Assembly: GCF_015476115.1 (NCBI RefSeq)
Contig: NZ_CP064295.1
Span: 2,846,001 to 2,910,000, forward strand
Direction of reading: 5' to 3'
DNA from: Aegicerativicinus sediminis
GTDB taxonomy: Bacteria > Bacteroidota > Bacteroidia > Flavobacteriales > Flavobacteriaceae
Length of the DNA stretch: 64,000 bases
Shown here: positions 1 through 8,438 of the stretch, in pieces
Numbering within the stretch: the stretch's first letter is position 1
Layout: each line of letters starts with the position of its first letter
The notes under the pieces: model-generated
The model's input: only the letters and a program-made list of their open reading frames with translations
Database searches by the model: none
Told to the model about the DNA's origin: nothing
Translations under genes and position numbers: made by a program

Positions 1-351
1 TTTAAACCTTTCAAATGATATAATTTTCCCCATCCAAACGTTCAAGGTATCACTATAATTTGCTAGGGCTACTTGTTCTAATAATTTATCTGTATAGGTT
101 ATTCCTTCATAACATTTTAAACGCTCCATGGACAACAAAATCGAATCTCTGGAGAGGTTCTGGTCTATAAGGGTTAAGATCTCCTTTTCAAAAGCCCTCA
201 TCTTTCTGTTTTCATTCCAATTATTTACCTGAAGAGCCAAAAGGATTCCTATCATAACCAAAATAATTTCTCCAATGGCGTATTTTAAATAGTTAAAGGT
301 TTTACCATGACTCAATAAATTTCGGCGTATGTTTCTAAGGAATTTGATCAT
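1..351 (-). CDS. DUF6090 family single-pass membrane protein (3' end outside window)
   Basis: This is the first 117 codons of a gene that runs off the left edge. I translated it from the ATG at 351. It opens with a short basic segment (KFLRNIRRNLL) and then the family membrane motif, here with the variant LVMIGILLAL followed by NNWNE. Its ATG overlaps the stop of the next gene by 4 bp (ATGA at 351-348), so translation is probably coupled. The family is known to me only as DUF6090, frequent in Flavobacteriaceae and of unknown function. The visible part after residue 47 is the start of the extracytoplasmic helical domain. Confidence 0.85.
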   Translation of the reverse strand, partial: MIKFLRNIRRNLLSHGKTFNYLKYAIGEIILVMIGILLALQVNNWNENRKMRAFEKEILTLIDQNLSRDSILLSMERLKCYEGITYTDKLLEQVALANYSDTLNVWMGKIISFERFK

Positions 352-1091
352 TTTAATTTTTCTAATTCGTTTTGGATTTCTTCCTTTAATTTAACCGCAT
401 CTCGTTCTACTTGCCCGGCGAAATAAGAACTACCTCTCCAATGCGTTGCTAATCGGGAAAAACGGTTAATAAATTCGGGATCTGATACCATTTGGTCGAA
501 GTCATAATTGAAATTAACATCCAAGTTTTCTAGGTTTATGTAGGACCTCATAAACTTGTCGAAATAGGAAAGGTCGCCATGGACAATCATTCCGAGGTTG
601 TCGTAAATCGCGGCAACTGTGTAGAGGTATCCGTTAAAGTCTACAATTCGTTTCCTTAGTTTAACATCATAAATAAGATTTAGGTCTCCATTGCTTTTCA
701 TTTCTTCCAGAGTAGAGAGATCGGGGGTTTGATAGTTGAATCGTGAAAACCATACCAATGCATAGTCTAGATCGGCCTTTTCCTTGGGTGTTTCAATTTT
801 ACCTTTTTCAAGAACAGCAACAGAATTAACGATTGATGTTAAGGTGCTATTTGCCCTTTCAAGGAGTGTATTGCTGCGTTCTATAACACGGTCCATATCT
901 TCAATAAGCCGCTGATGGTACTCTATAGATTGCTTTTTGTCTAAACGGGATTGGTTCCAATTATTGATGCTAAGTGCTATCAAAATTCCAATAACAACTA
1001 ACACAATTTCCCCAATGGCATATTTGAAATATCGCATTCCATTATTTCCGGATGTCAACCTTAACCGACTATTTTTAAATAAACGGAGCAT
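348..1091 (-). CDS. DUF6090 family membrane protein
   Basis: 247 residues. The N-terminus is short and basic, the membrane helix spans about residues 25-42 (GEIVLVVIGILIAL) and the rest should be extracytoplasmic by the positive-inside rule. The ectodomain is predicted helical. It carries the motif I see in most copies: STLEEMKSNGDLNLI at 126-140, then a charged LRKRIVDF stretch. The post-membrane motif reads NNWNQ instead of NNWNE. The gene sits in a same-strand run, 2 bp after the stop of its upstream neighbour and overlapping the next gene by 4 bp. Function unknown. Confidence 0.87.
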   Translation of the reverse strand: MLRLFKNSRLRLTSGNNGMRYFKYAIGEIVLVVIGILIALSINNWNQSRLDKKQSIEYHQRLIEDMDRVIERSNTLLERANSTLTSIVNSVAVLEKGKIETPKEKADLDYALVWFSRFNYQTPDLSTLEEMKSNGDLNLIYDVKLRKRIVDFNGYLYTVAAIYDNLGMIVHGDLSYFDKFMRSYINLENLDVNFNYDFDQMVSDPEFINRFSRLATHWRGSSYFAGQVERDAVKLKEEIQNELEKLK

Positions 1092-1093
1092 AT

Positions 1094-1837
1094 CTACTTC
1101 TGTTTAGTTAATTCAATGATTTTCTTCTGATATTTCTCTATGTCCCTAAGTTTGGTGAGCATATAGTCTATGAGATACAAATTATTCTCCATGAGGTTTT
1201 CAAATTTTATGTCATGAAATATCGAATAATAATCTGTAGTTAATTTGCTCTTGCCGGCCCATGGTTTCTTGTTATAAATATCCATTTGCCTAAAAGAAAC
1301 TGTTGGCATTATATAAGGGAAATATTGGTTGTTATACCAATTGGATTGTAAGTGATTGTATTCCCGAAACAAGTCTAGAGCGGCATTCCAATCCAATATT
1401 GTATTTTTCAGCTCGTCGTCTTGAAGTAAATTCATTCGACCAGATTGCGTTATGTCTTGCAATGCGTTACTAGTTGGGAGGTAGGTCTCAGCCATTAAAG
1501 ACGAGTTAATGAGGCTGTCTAGATTATATTTGGCCAACTCCGGTCTTTCCGCACCTACCAGATTAATTAATAATTGATTGGCATTTAATGCTTCCTCATT
1601 AAGCCTTTTTGATTCTTGAAGCAATTTTTGGTTTTTGATAAATTCTTGATGGATATTCTTTTTAATGAGTTCACCTTGCTTAATTTCTCGTTGTTCCTCA
1701 TTCCAATTGTTCACCTGAAGAGCTATTAAAATACCAATGACTACCAAAATAATTTCCCCAATGGCGTATTTAAAGTATTTAAAGGTTTTGTTTTCCATAA
1801 TTAACCGTTCTCGGATATGTCTGAAGAATTTGATCAT
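1094..1837 (-). CDS. DUF6090 family membrane protein
   Basis: 247 residues with the membrane motif GEIILVVIGILIAL at about 27-40 followed by QVNNWNE. The ectodomain contains the family motif as SNALQDITQSGRMNLL near 123-138 and a following acidic LKNTILDWN segment. The ATG overlaps the stop of the upstream copy by 4 bp (1834-1837), which suggests translational coupling. The C-terminal third is rich in Tyr and Asn and differs from the other copies. A 103-residue reading frame on the opposite strand at 1817-2128 is a shadow. Function unknown. Confidence 0.87.
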   Translation of the reverse strand: MIKFFRHIRERLIMENKTFKYFKYAIGEIILVVIGILIALQVNNWNEEQREIKQGELIKKNIHQEFIKNQKLLQESKRLNEEALNANQLLINLVGAERPELAKYNLDSLINSSLMAETYLPTSNALQDITQSGRMNLLQDDELKNTILDWNAALDLFREYNHLQSNWYNNQYFPYIMPTVSFRQMDIYNKKPWAGKSKLTTDYYSIFHDIKFENLMENNLYLIDYMLTKLRDIEKYQKKIIELTKQK

Positions 1838-2583
1838 TTTTCTGGCAATGAGTTTTCTATCGAGGCAATGAGTTTTTTGTTTTGTTCCATAAGAGCGTTT
1901 AGTGCCATGAGTGATTCTTCTGCCTTTATAGAAGCCTCCAGAAGTAATTGCTGGAACTCTGGTGTTTTTGACAGTTTTACCAAATCTTCTGCTTTAATAA
2001 AATTTTTATATATCCCGCTTTTGTACCTCATGTCCTTATTCTCAAACCATCCCGGTAAATCATGGACTTGTTTATCACTTAAAAAGATGCGTAATCTCCT
2101 TTGGATAACATATTCGAATTCTCCATAGCTATCGTTCATATCTACCATGGCCCGGAAGTAATTCAAAATTTCTTGTTTTATGGTTTCGTTTGAAATAACA
2201 CCAATTGTCAATGGATTTTTATCAGTTATGATCGGATTATAATATGGTAATCTTCTGATATTATTGGGGGTGTTTATTTTAATGGTATCGATATTCTTAA
2301 CTCCAATTTCGTACAATTGATGGTACGATTTTGCTATGTCGGTAATTGTTTGTTTGTTTCTTTCAAAGGAGATTAAATCAAACTTGAGATCTTGGACCAA
2401 ATTTTTCAGGGATTCAACTTCCTTCGCTTTAGCCTTTTCAGTTTCATTCCAATTATTTATTTGGAGCGCAATCAAAATGCCTATAACGACTAAGATGATC
2501 TCTCCCAAAGCATAAATGCTATATTTTTTCATTTGACCAGAATCCAATATTGTTTTCCTTATTTTATTAAAGAATCTACTCAT
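1834..2583 (-). CDS. DUF6090 family membrane protein, divergent ectodomain
   Basis: 249 residues. The N-terminal segment and membrane motif (ALGEIILVVIGILIALQINNWNE, split here as residues 25-47) match the other copies. The ectodomain lacks the SGxxxLI element and has instead NPLTIGVISNETIKQEILNYF near 123-144, so it belongs to the more divergent subset along with 3462-4202 and 6510-7580. It overlaps the next upstream gene by 8 bp (2576-2583). The C-terminal segment is a long amphipathic helix (LLLEASIKAEESLMALNAL). No catalytic motif is visible. Confidence 0.86.
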   Translation of the reverse strand: MSRFFNKIRKTILDSGQMKKYSIYALGEIILVVIGILIALQINNWNETEKAKAKEVESLKNLVQDLKFDLISFERNKQTITDIAKSYHQLYEIGVKNIDTIKINTPNNIRRLPYYNPIITDKNPLTIGVISNETIKQEILNYFRAMVDMNDSYGEFEYVIQRRLRIFLSDKQVHDLPGWFENKDMRYKSGIYKNFIKAEDLVKLSKTPEFQQLLLEASIKAEESLMALNALMEQNKKLIASIENSLPEK

Positions 2584-3304
2584 TGAAGTTGTTTTCTAAT
2601 TCCTTAATCAATTCTTTACCGTTTTCAATAAGCCTGTAGTACAAAGATGTTCCTTGCCTTGAGGTTCTGAGAATGCCCGCTTGGAAATAGTTAGATTTAT
2701 AACTCTCTAATAGTTCATTTTTTTCAATTTGCGTCAATGAGTCTTTTCCCATAAGTAACGATATGCGTAAAGGAGAAAATTTGGTGCGGTAATCATATTC
2801 CACATTTTCTATGAATACATTGAAGCTTATTTCACGCTCCCTCAGATTATCTAATCCAACGTAATACCCATGTAATAATGAATCAATTCTAGTATTTGTA
2901 ATCTTGCCCATATAACCCGAATTTTTTAAAGCTTCGTATCCACTTTTGTTAGGGGTGAAATAAAACTCGAAAAAGAATCTTGAGGAATTAGTTAATGTTT
3001 CAATATCGAAAAGGCCCTCCTTGATCTGATTGCGAGCCTTAATATTTGTTGCTCTTAGACTATCTCTTAAAATTGCGTCTTTTTCTAATTGTTGGATATC
3101 AGATTTGACATTTGAGATAATGGCCAAAAAGTGATCATTTAAGAGATGTTTCTCTTTACGACCCTCATTCCAATTATTTACCTGCAAGGCTATTAAAATT
3201 CCGATAACGACCAGAAGTATTTCTCCTATGGCGTACAATAGATATTTGGAAAAACGGTTGTTGTCTAAAAAACGACGTCTTAGCCTTTGGAATACGTGGA
3301 TCAT
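2576..3304 (-). CDS. DUF6090 family membrane protein
   Basis: 242 residues, the shortest complete copy. The membrane motif is GEILLVVIGILIAL at about 27-40. The ectodomain motif is SGYEALKNSGYMGKI at 121-135. The gene starts at 3304, just downstream (in the direction of transcription) of the only sizeable gap in the main array (3305-3461), so it may be the first gene of a second transcription unit, although the upstream promoter is not obvious. It overlaps the following gene by 8 bp. Confidence 0.86.
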   Translation of the reverse strand: MIHVFQRLRRRFLDNNRFSKYLLYAIGEILLVVIGILIALQVNNWNEGRKEKHLLNDHFLAIISNVKSDIQQLEKDAILRDSLRATNIKARNQIKEGLFDIETLTNSSRFFFEFYFTPNKSGYEALKNSGYMGKITNTRIDSLLHGYYVGLDNLREREISFNVFIENVEYDYRTKFSPLRISLLMGKDSLTQIEKNELLESYKSNYFQAGILRTSRQGTSLYYRLIENGKELIKELENNFNE

Positions 3305-3422
3305 TATGAAGCAAAAGGTTGGTTAGTTACCACGGACAAATGTGGGTATAGCTAATAAATTTGGGGTTTATGCTATCAACTAAACTGGGGAGTAAGTGCT
3401 ATTGGAATTGGAATTTCGGAAT

Positions 3423-3436
3423 AATATTCGAATATT
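3423..3436. promoter_or_regulatory. 14-bp perfect palindrome in the array's only gap
   Basis: AATATTCGAATATT reads the same on both strands. It lies in the 157-bp space (3305-3461) between two DUF6090 genes, about 120 bp upstream of the start codon at 3304. I found no exact TAnnTTTG element on the minus strand in this gap. The palindrome could be an operator for the downstream block of genes. The sequence is AT-rich, so a chance palindrome is possible. Confidence 0.3.
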
Positions 3437-3461
3437 CCTACATTAGGCAAAAAACCTAGGG

Positions 3462-4202
3462 TTACGGTTGCAATATTTTTACAACTTCTTTTTGGAATTC
3501 AAGATTTTCAATTTTGATGGAATCCAGTACAAACCCTATAGCCATGGCTTTTACTTTCCATTCAAACAAAATTTGTTGAAATTTAGGATCCTTTATTAGT
3601 TCCAAGAATTTTTCCTTATTTATTAGGTTTTCGACGTTTTGAGGTGTTTTAATCTCATCGTTATACCTGAAACTATAATTATGTGCAAAACCTTCGCGTA
3701 ATGCCGGTCTTAATACAGTCTCTTGAAATTCATTAAAATGTGTGATAGTAAATTGAAGATTATCGATAGACTGGTAATAAGCTCGTATAGTAGTTTTTAA
3801 GTCGAGATGGCTCACTTCATTTGATAATTCAGGGTGATTAATTTTTGTAACCGGGCTAAAAACAAGAGCCCTTCTAATATATTCGAGCTTCGTAATACTA
3901 TCTTCAGTTATATTGCTTACTAAGTAGTTTTCAATGGATTTGTTTAGGTATTGTATGGAAGTGATTTTAGAATCAATATCCTCTATTAAGATGGAGTCTC
4001 GCTCTAAACTGCCCAATACATTTTTTAGGAGCAATATTTCTCTTCTGTTGGATTTTCTGTCTTCATTCCAATTGTTTACCTGCAGTGCAATTAAAATACC
4101 AATAACAACTAGAATAATCTCTCCAATCGCGTATTTAAAGTATTTATAAGACTTGGCATATTTGATATTTTCAAAACGCAATTTCCTAAACAGAAATCCC
4201 AT
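3462..4202 (-). CDS. DUF6090 family membrane protein, divergent ectodomain
   Basis: 246 residues. The basic N-terminus (LFRKLRFENIKYAK) leads into the membrane motif GEIILVVIGILIALQVNNWNE at about 27-47. The ectodomain lacks the SGxxxLI element; the equivalent place reads HPELSNEVSHLDLKTTIRAYY, which keeps the following IxxYY part. Only 1 bp separates it from the upstream copy at 4204. It is the last gene before the 157-bp gap, so an upstream transcription unit may end here, although no terminator hairpin with a T-run is evident. Confidence 0.86.
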   Translation of the reverse strand: MGFLFRKLRFENIKYAKSYKYFKYAIGEIILVVIGILIALQVNNWNEDRKSNRREILLLKNVLGSLERDSILIEDIDSKITSIQYLNKSIENYLVSNITEDSITKLEYIRRALVFSPVTKINHPELSNEVSHLDLKTTIRAYYQSIDNLQFTITHFNEFQETVLRPALREGFAHNYSFRYNDEIKTPQNVENLINKEKFLELIKDPKFQQILFEWKVKAMAIGFVLDSIKIENLEFQKEVVKILQP

Positions 4203-4203
4203 G

Positions 4204-4935
4204 CTAATTGTTATTTTTTGATGTAAGTTCTAAAACCCTATTAATAATATCCTTTAGAACAATGTAATCGTTTCTGTCACCCGCTTCTACAATGTAGCGT
4301 AATGTATTGTGTCGTTCCTTTATTAAATTTTCAAATTCAAGATTCTGCAATACAGATAAGTCGTTTTTTGAATTATTGAAGTCGAAGTCATAGTCAAAAT
4401 TCTTAAAAGTGAAGGGATTTAGTTGGTTTGCGAGAAATTCGTTTGCTAATATCTCGTCCTCTGAATAATCGCTAACGGCATCTTCCCAACCAACCAAAAG
4501 TGTTCTTAGTTCTTGATTATCAATAATTTCAAATGATGAAGTATTTATTAGGCTATTAACGGTTCCATTTCTAGGGTTGAAAGTGTACCAACTAAATACA
4601 TTTCCCTTGCTCAATAAAAAGGATAAAGAATCCAAATTGGTCTCCTCGTTAATTGGGAACATATCGATGATTTTTTTAGAGCTCGTCATCGATTCATGGA
4701 TGCCATTGTATACATAGTCTAGCTGTTCTTTATTGAATAAGAAGTCCTTTCTGAGCTCCGTCATTAAAATTTCACGCCGCTTATTTTCATGTTTGTTTTC
4801 ATTCCAGTTATTTATTTGAAGAGCAATCAAAATACCAATGACGACTAGAATAATTTCTCCTATGGCATATTTTAGGTATTTGTAATTTTTATTTTCCATG
4901 ATTAAGGATTGACGGATGTTCCGAAACAGTTTCAT
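4204..4935 (-). CDS. DUF6090 family membrane protein
   Basis: 243 residues. Membrane motif GEIILVVIGILIALQINNWNE at about 26-46. The ectodomain motif appears as GTVNSLINTSSFEIIDNQEL near 124-143, with SS in place of SG. The C-terminal part is acidic (FKNFDYDFDFNNSKND). The start codon overlaps the upstream gene's stop by one base (TAATG at 4937-4933), the tightest coupling in the array. No enzymatic motif is visible. Confidence 0.86.
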   Translation of the reverse strand: MKLFRNIRQSLIMENKNYKYLKYAIGEIILVVIGILIALQINNWNENKHENKRREILMTELRKDFLFNKEQLDYVYNGIHESMTSSKKIIDMFPINEETNLDSLSFLLSKGNVFSWYTFNPRNGTVNSLINTSSFEIIDNQELRTLLVGWEDAVSDYSEDEILANEFLANQLNPFTFKNFDYDFDFNNSKNDLSVLQNLEFENLIKERHNTLRYIVEAGDRNDYIVLKDIINRVLELTSKNNN

Positions 4936-5675
4936 TATTCGGTTCTTTTTAAATAAGACCTAATGGAATCTGATAGTTTAATACATATTTCATAACTGTC
5001 ATTGTAACGTAAATTTGCAGAATATCCATAGGTAAGTTCTTGGTTGATAAGTTCTATCATATCCGGTTTTTGAATAGATTCATAAAATAGGGTTACATCT
5101 CTTTTATCAAAACTTCCAGGGTCTCCAGGATCAAAAGGTCTGAAGGAATTTAATCTTTTTGGGTATTCTGATCTAAGCCTGTTCAAATAATCTAGAATAA
5201 AATCTAAATAGGTGTAATAATATGAAATCTGTTGGCGCAGGGATTTATCACGTATAAGTGCAAAATTTCCGGTGCTAACTAAATCTAGATAGGTGCTATT
5301 GGCTAATCTGGTACTGCCAACACTTCCAATTCCGCCCTTTCCTATGGCATTCATAAAGGAAATAGTATCAGAAATTTTATATTCACCGTAATAGAAGTCC
5401 TTTGCAATTTTAAGTCCCTCCATTTTGCCTGGGTATCTCATTACCCAACCACCTATGTGAGAAAGACTATCGCTTTTTAGTTCTTCCAACATGTTTAGAA
5501 GATAGTTGCGTTCAACATTACGATTGTTGCGTTCGGTTCTCCAAGTATCAAGTTGAATGGCTATTAGAATCCCTATTACCACAAGTATAATTTCACCAAT
5601 AGCGTAAAGTATATATTTGGTAAACCGTTTATTCATTAGAAAGTTTTGTCTTAAATTTTTAAAAATTCTAACCAC
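4935..5675 (-). CDS. DUF6090 family membrane protein with altered post-membrane motif
   Basis: 246 residues. The membrane helix is canonical (GEIILVVIGILIAI, about 27-40) but the next residues are QLDTWRTE, where nearly every other copy has QxNNWNE. The tryptophan is kept. The ectodomain motif is strong: STYLDLVSTGNFALI at about 127-141 followed by LRQQISYYY. A Gly-rich stretch (GKGGIGSVGSTR) near 112-123 is particular to this copy. One base separates it from the upstream copy. Confidence 0.86.
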   Translation of the reverse strand: MVRIFKNLRQNFLMNKRFTKYILYAIGEIILVVIGILIAIQLDTWRTERNNRNVERNYLLNMLEELKSDSLSHIGGWVMRYPGKMEGLKIAKDFYYGEYKISDTISFMNAIGKGGIGSVGSTRLANSTYLDLVSTGNFALIRDKSLRQQISYYYTYLDFILDYLNRLRSEYPKRLNSFRPFDPGDPGSFDKRDVTLFYESIQKPDMIELINQELTYGYSANLRYNDSYEICIKLSDSIRSYLKRTE

Positions 5676-5676
5676 T

Positions 5677-6507
5677 TTATTCAGAGTTTAATCTGCTAAT
5701 TTCTTGTCTTACCTTGTCCATTAGAGGATATAAATCCCTATTACGGGAATCACATTGATTGATAATCCGGGAGTGTATATGGTACATGCCTTTGGCAAGG
5801 CCCTCCAATTCAGGTTCCTTCTTAATTGCGGTTAAAAATTCAGGGTATGAATCCTTGATTCGCAAGCCTGCATACATTAAACTATCATTTCTATGATTAT
5901 AAGCCACTCTCGCCTCTAAAGGTAAAACTCGGTTAATTATAAAATCAATTTCTGTGCGGTTAGGAATGTAGGAAATATTCCAATCTTGAAACATTTTTTC
6001 GAAATTGTAATATTCAATCAAGGCATTTTTGAGGCTTTCATCACGCAACAGCTTTATGTTTCCAGTGGACCGAAGATCGGAAATCGTATTTTCATAAATC
6101 TTTGGGAACTGTACAAAACCAGATTGTGAAAGTGAAATGTACAAAGCCATAGTGTCCTTAAAAATGTTTACTCTTCCCCATTCGACATCTGAAATTTTAG
6201 CTTTGGAAATAGTATAGTCAGCATCGATAAAATTGAGGATGTTCGTTAGCTTATCTTGATTTCTCAAGGCATTATTTTCTTTGTAGTAATATTCTATTGA
6301 ATCTTTTTGAAGATCTCTCAGCAGATTTTCATAATAGTTAACCTCTAACCGTTGCAGTTTTTGGTTTTCGTTCCAATTATTTATTTCAAGTGCTAGTAGA
6401 ATACCAATGACCACTAAAATAATTTCACCAAGGGCGTAAACTATGTAACTTGTAAATTTGGATTGGTTTAATAATTTCCCCCTAAGGGTTTTGAATACTT
6501 TCAGCAT
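5677..6507 (-). CDS. DUF6090 family membrane protein, long form
   Basis: 276 residues, about 30 more than most copies. Membrane motif GEIILVVIGILLALEINNWNE at about 27-47. The extra length lies mainly between the membrane helix and the ectodomain motif, which falls at 140-154 (NTISDLRSTGNIKLL) and is followed by LKNALIEYY. The C-terminus has a Cys in a region (RIINQCDSRNRDLYPL) not shared by its neighbours. Two bases separate it from the upstream gene. Confidence 0.86.
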   Translation of the reverse strand: MLKVFKTLRGKLLNQSKFTSYIVYALGEIILVVIGILLALEINNWNENQKLQRLEVNYYENLLRDLQKDSIEYYYKENNALRNQDKLTNILNFIDADYTISKAKISDVEWGRVNIFKDTMALYISLSQSGFVQFPKIYENTISDLRSTGNIKLLRDESLKNALIEYYNFEKMFQDWNISYIPNRTEIDFIINRVLPLEARVAYNHRNDSLMYAGLRIKDSYPEFLTAIKKEPELEGLAKGMYHIHSRIINQCDSRNRDLYPLMDKVRQEISRLNSE

Positions 6508-6509
6508 GT

Positions 6510-7580
6510 CTAGATTGGGTTTTTAGGTGTAAGGGAATAGGTATCTTCTTTAATATTAACTCTAATTCGATAGAAACCCTTTTTAACCGAAATATTTCCA
6601 CCTTTAAATAAAAGGGTTTTTTCATCAAATTCCCCTCGGCCCCAATCAAATAGCCAATCCGCCCCTGTGCGAAATTTTATTTCGCCGTCTTCTAGAGGAA
6701 GATCAACTTCCCAGGTAGAATCGTCTTTAGATACCTTTTGCATAGGGATGGCATCACCAAAATTTTTAAATTCCGTGGCGCTACCGATTATTTCAATATT
6801 CTTAAAACTATAATCTGTATTTGGTGTGAAGGTTGAAATATAATCAAGAAAAGATTCACCATTTAATCCTACGGTTTCCACAAATCGGCCTATTGTTTTT
6901 TTAATTTCCTGTATGGTAATTAAATCTGCCAGAAAGGCATCATCTTGTAAAAGTGCATCGATTTTAGCTTTCAGGTCTGGAGGATTAAAAAGTTGGGTAT
7001 AAGTAAAGATAAACCTTTCGTATGATGTACCAGTAGGGAAGGGGTATACAGGAATGTTATATCTTTTCAAATGATTTAGCATAGCATATTCCATTTTCAC
7101 AGATGTGATGCTATGACTATAAGAATTGTAACTGTTTTGGTATTTAATTACCCCTTTAGCCAATTCATTTTTTTCCGGTGAAGCAGGGTCAAATTCTATA
7201 AATTGGTTAATCCAATTATTTTCGTGATCCTCAACCATACCCGATTGATCGAGTACAAGTAGCATGGCAGGAATACGGTTTGCTGGGATTTCATCTTTAT
7301 AAAGCATCAAACTATCTATTAAGGCCAGCTGGTATCTAGATTTCTCATAGATACTTTTTTGTTGGTAATAAGTGGCCTCAATTTCCTTATAAAGTTCTTT
7401 TAGTCCAAATAGGAAACGTTCATTTTTAATGCGCTCTACATTCCAATTATTTACTTGCAAAGCAATTAGAATACCAATAACCACTAAAATAATTTCACCT
7501 AGGGCGTATATGATGTATTGGGTAAGACGGTTTTGTTGCAAAAAGCGATGCCTTAGCTTTCTTAAAAAGGAAATCATCAA
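6510..7580 (-). CDS. DUF6090 family membrane protein fused to a SusE/SusF-like C-terminal domain
   Basis: 356 residues, about 110 more than the usual copy. Residues 1-50 have the family N-terminus and membrane motif (GEIILVVIGILIALQVNNWN). The middle is a divergent helical ectodomain without the SGxxxLI element. Residues about 258-352 form a separate beta-rich module: IEIIGSATEF, WEVDLPLEDGEIKFR, ADWLFDWG, GGNISVKKGFYRIRVN, DTYSLTP. This order matches the repeated C-terminal domains of the Bacteroidota starch-binding lipoproteins SusE and SusF as I know them. It is the first gene of the array, 227 bp from the divergent lipoprotein gene. Carbohydrate binding is an inference. Confidence 0.82.
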   Translation of the reverse strand: MMISFLRKLRHRFLQQNRLTQYIIYALGEIILVVIGILIALQVNNWNVERIKNERFLFGLKELYKEIEATYYQQKSIYEKSRYQLALIDSLMLYKDEIPANRIPAMLLVLDQSGMVEDHENNWINQFIEFDPASPEKNELAKGVIKYQNSYNSYSHSITSVKMEYAMLNHLKRYNIPVYPFPTGTSYERFIFTYTQLFNPPDLKAKIDALLQDDAFLADLITIQEIKKTIGRFVETVGLNGESFLDYISTFTPNTDYSFKNIEIIGSATEFKNFGDAIPMQKVSKDDSTWEVDLPLEDGEIKFRTGADWLFDWGRGEFDEKTLLFKGGNISVKKGFYRIRVNIKEDTYSLTPKNPI

Positions 7581-7807
7581 TACAATTTAAAAGTCGGTTA
7601 ATTCGCACTAATAGAGAGAGTTAAGTTTTTATTTGGGACTCTTACAAACTATAATGAAATTCTGGTATTAAGTCGTTAAGTTAGGAAAATACTTATAATA
7701 TTAGAATAAATTAAATTCATAATTAAAATGAATATCAAGGATTAATGAAGATTATTGACTAAATTTAAAATGGAATTTTATAAATTTTTTGAATTGAATT
7801 TAGTGTT

Positions 7808-8425
7808 ATGAAACAGTTACTTATATTATTGTTTATTAGTATTTTTTTGGGATGTAAAAATGAAAATTCAGAAGCAACTTCAGTTACAACTAATGAAATT
7901 GATCAACCGGAAGTTTCAAACGAATCTTCTTCTGAATTGAAGGAGGTTGCAGAGAATCCGGAAGAGGAATCTCAAGAGGATATCATGGCAGCAAATATTC
8001 GCAATTTTCTTTCAAGAGATTACCTCAAAGGAGATATGGATGGACTAACTGAAAAAGACAGAAAGTTTCAATATGCAGCTGTTGATTTAAATGGAGATGG
8101 CAAAGATGAATATTTTATACGGTTTATGTCTCCCTATTTTTGTGGGACCGGTGGATGTTCAATGGTGCTAATAGACCATGAGGCGAATGTAATTACTGAA
8201 TTTACTGTGATGGAACCGCCCATTTGGGTTGAGAATGAGATGGTGAATGGATGGAAAACCATTTTGATAAGAAGCGGGGGAGAATTAAAGGCTTTAACCT
8301 TTAATAATGGTACCTATCCGTCTAATCCTTCAGTTGTAAAAAAGGCGCCTTACGATGCGGCCAGTGGAAATGCCTACATAATGTTTGATGATAATTTCAA
8401 TCCATCTAAAACATTTACTTTTTAA
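7808..8425 (+). CDS. small acidic lipoprotein with Ca-binding-like loop and CGTGGC motif
   Basis: 205 residues. The N-terminus is a lipoprotein signal ending in LGC (Cys16), followed by a long Glu/Ser-rich linker to about residue 58. The C-terminal domain has DLNGDGKDE at 93-101, which matches the DxNxDGxxE spacing of EF-hand or dockerin-like calcium loops, and PYFCGTGGCSMVLID at 109-123 with two cysteines (112 and 117) that could pair in the periplasm. I do not recognise a named family. It is the only plus-strand gene in the DUF6090 region, with only 13 bp between its stop and the convergent gene's stop. Confidence 0.8.
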   Translation: MKQLLILLFISIFLGCKNENSEATSVTTNEIDQPEVSNESSSELKEVAENPEEESQEDIMAANIRNFLSRDYLKGDMDGLTEKDRKFQYAAVDLNGDGKDEYFIRFMSPYFCGTGGCSMVLIDHEANVITEFTVMEPPIWVENEMVNGWKTILIRSGGELKALTFNNGTYPSNPSVVKKAPYDAASGNAYIMFDDNFNPSKTFTF

Positions 8426-8438
8426 GGCTATCCAAAGC

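Noticed and set aside
1817-2128. Plus-strand frame of 103 residues opposite two DUF6090 genes
   Set aside because: It is wholly antisense to strong genes, with low-quality Ser/Phe-rich sequence and no signal.
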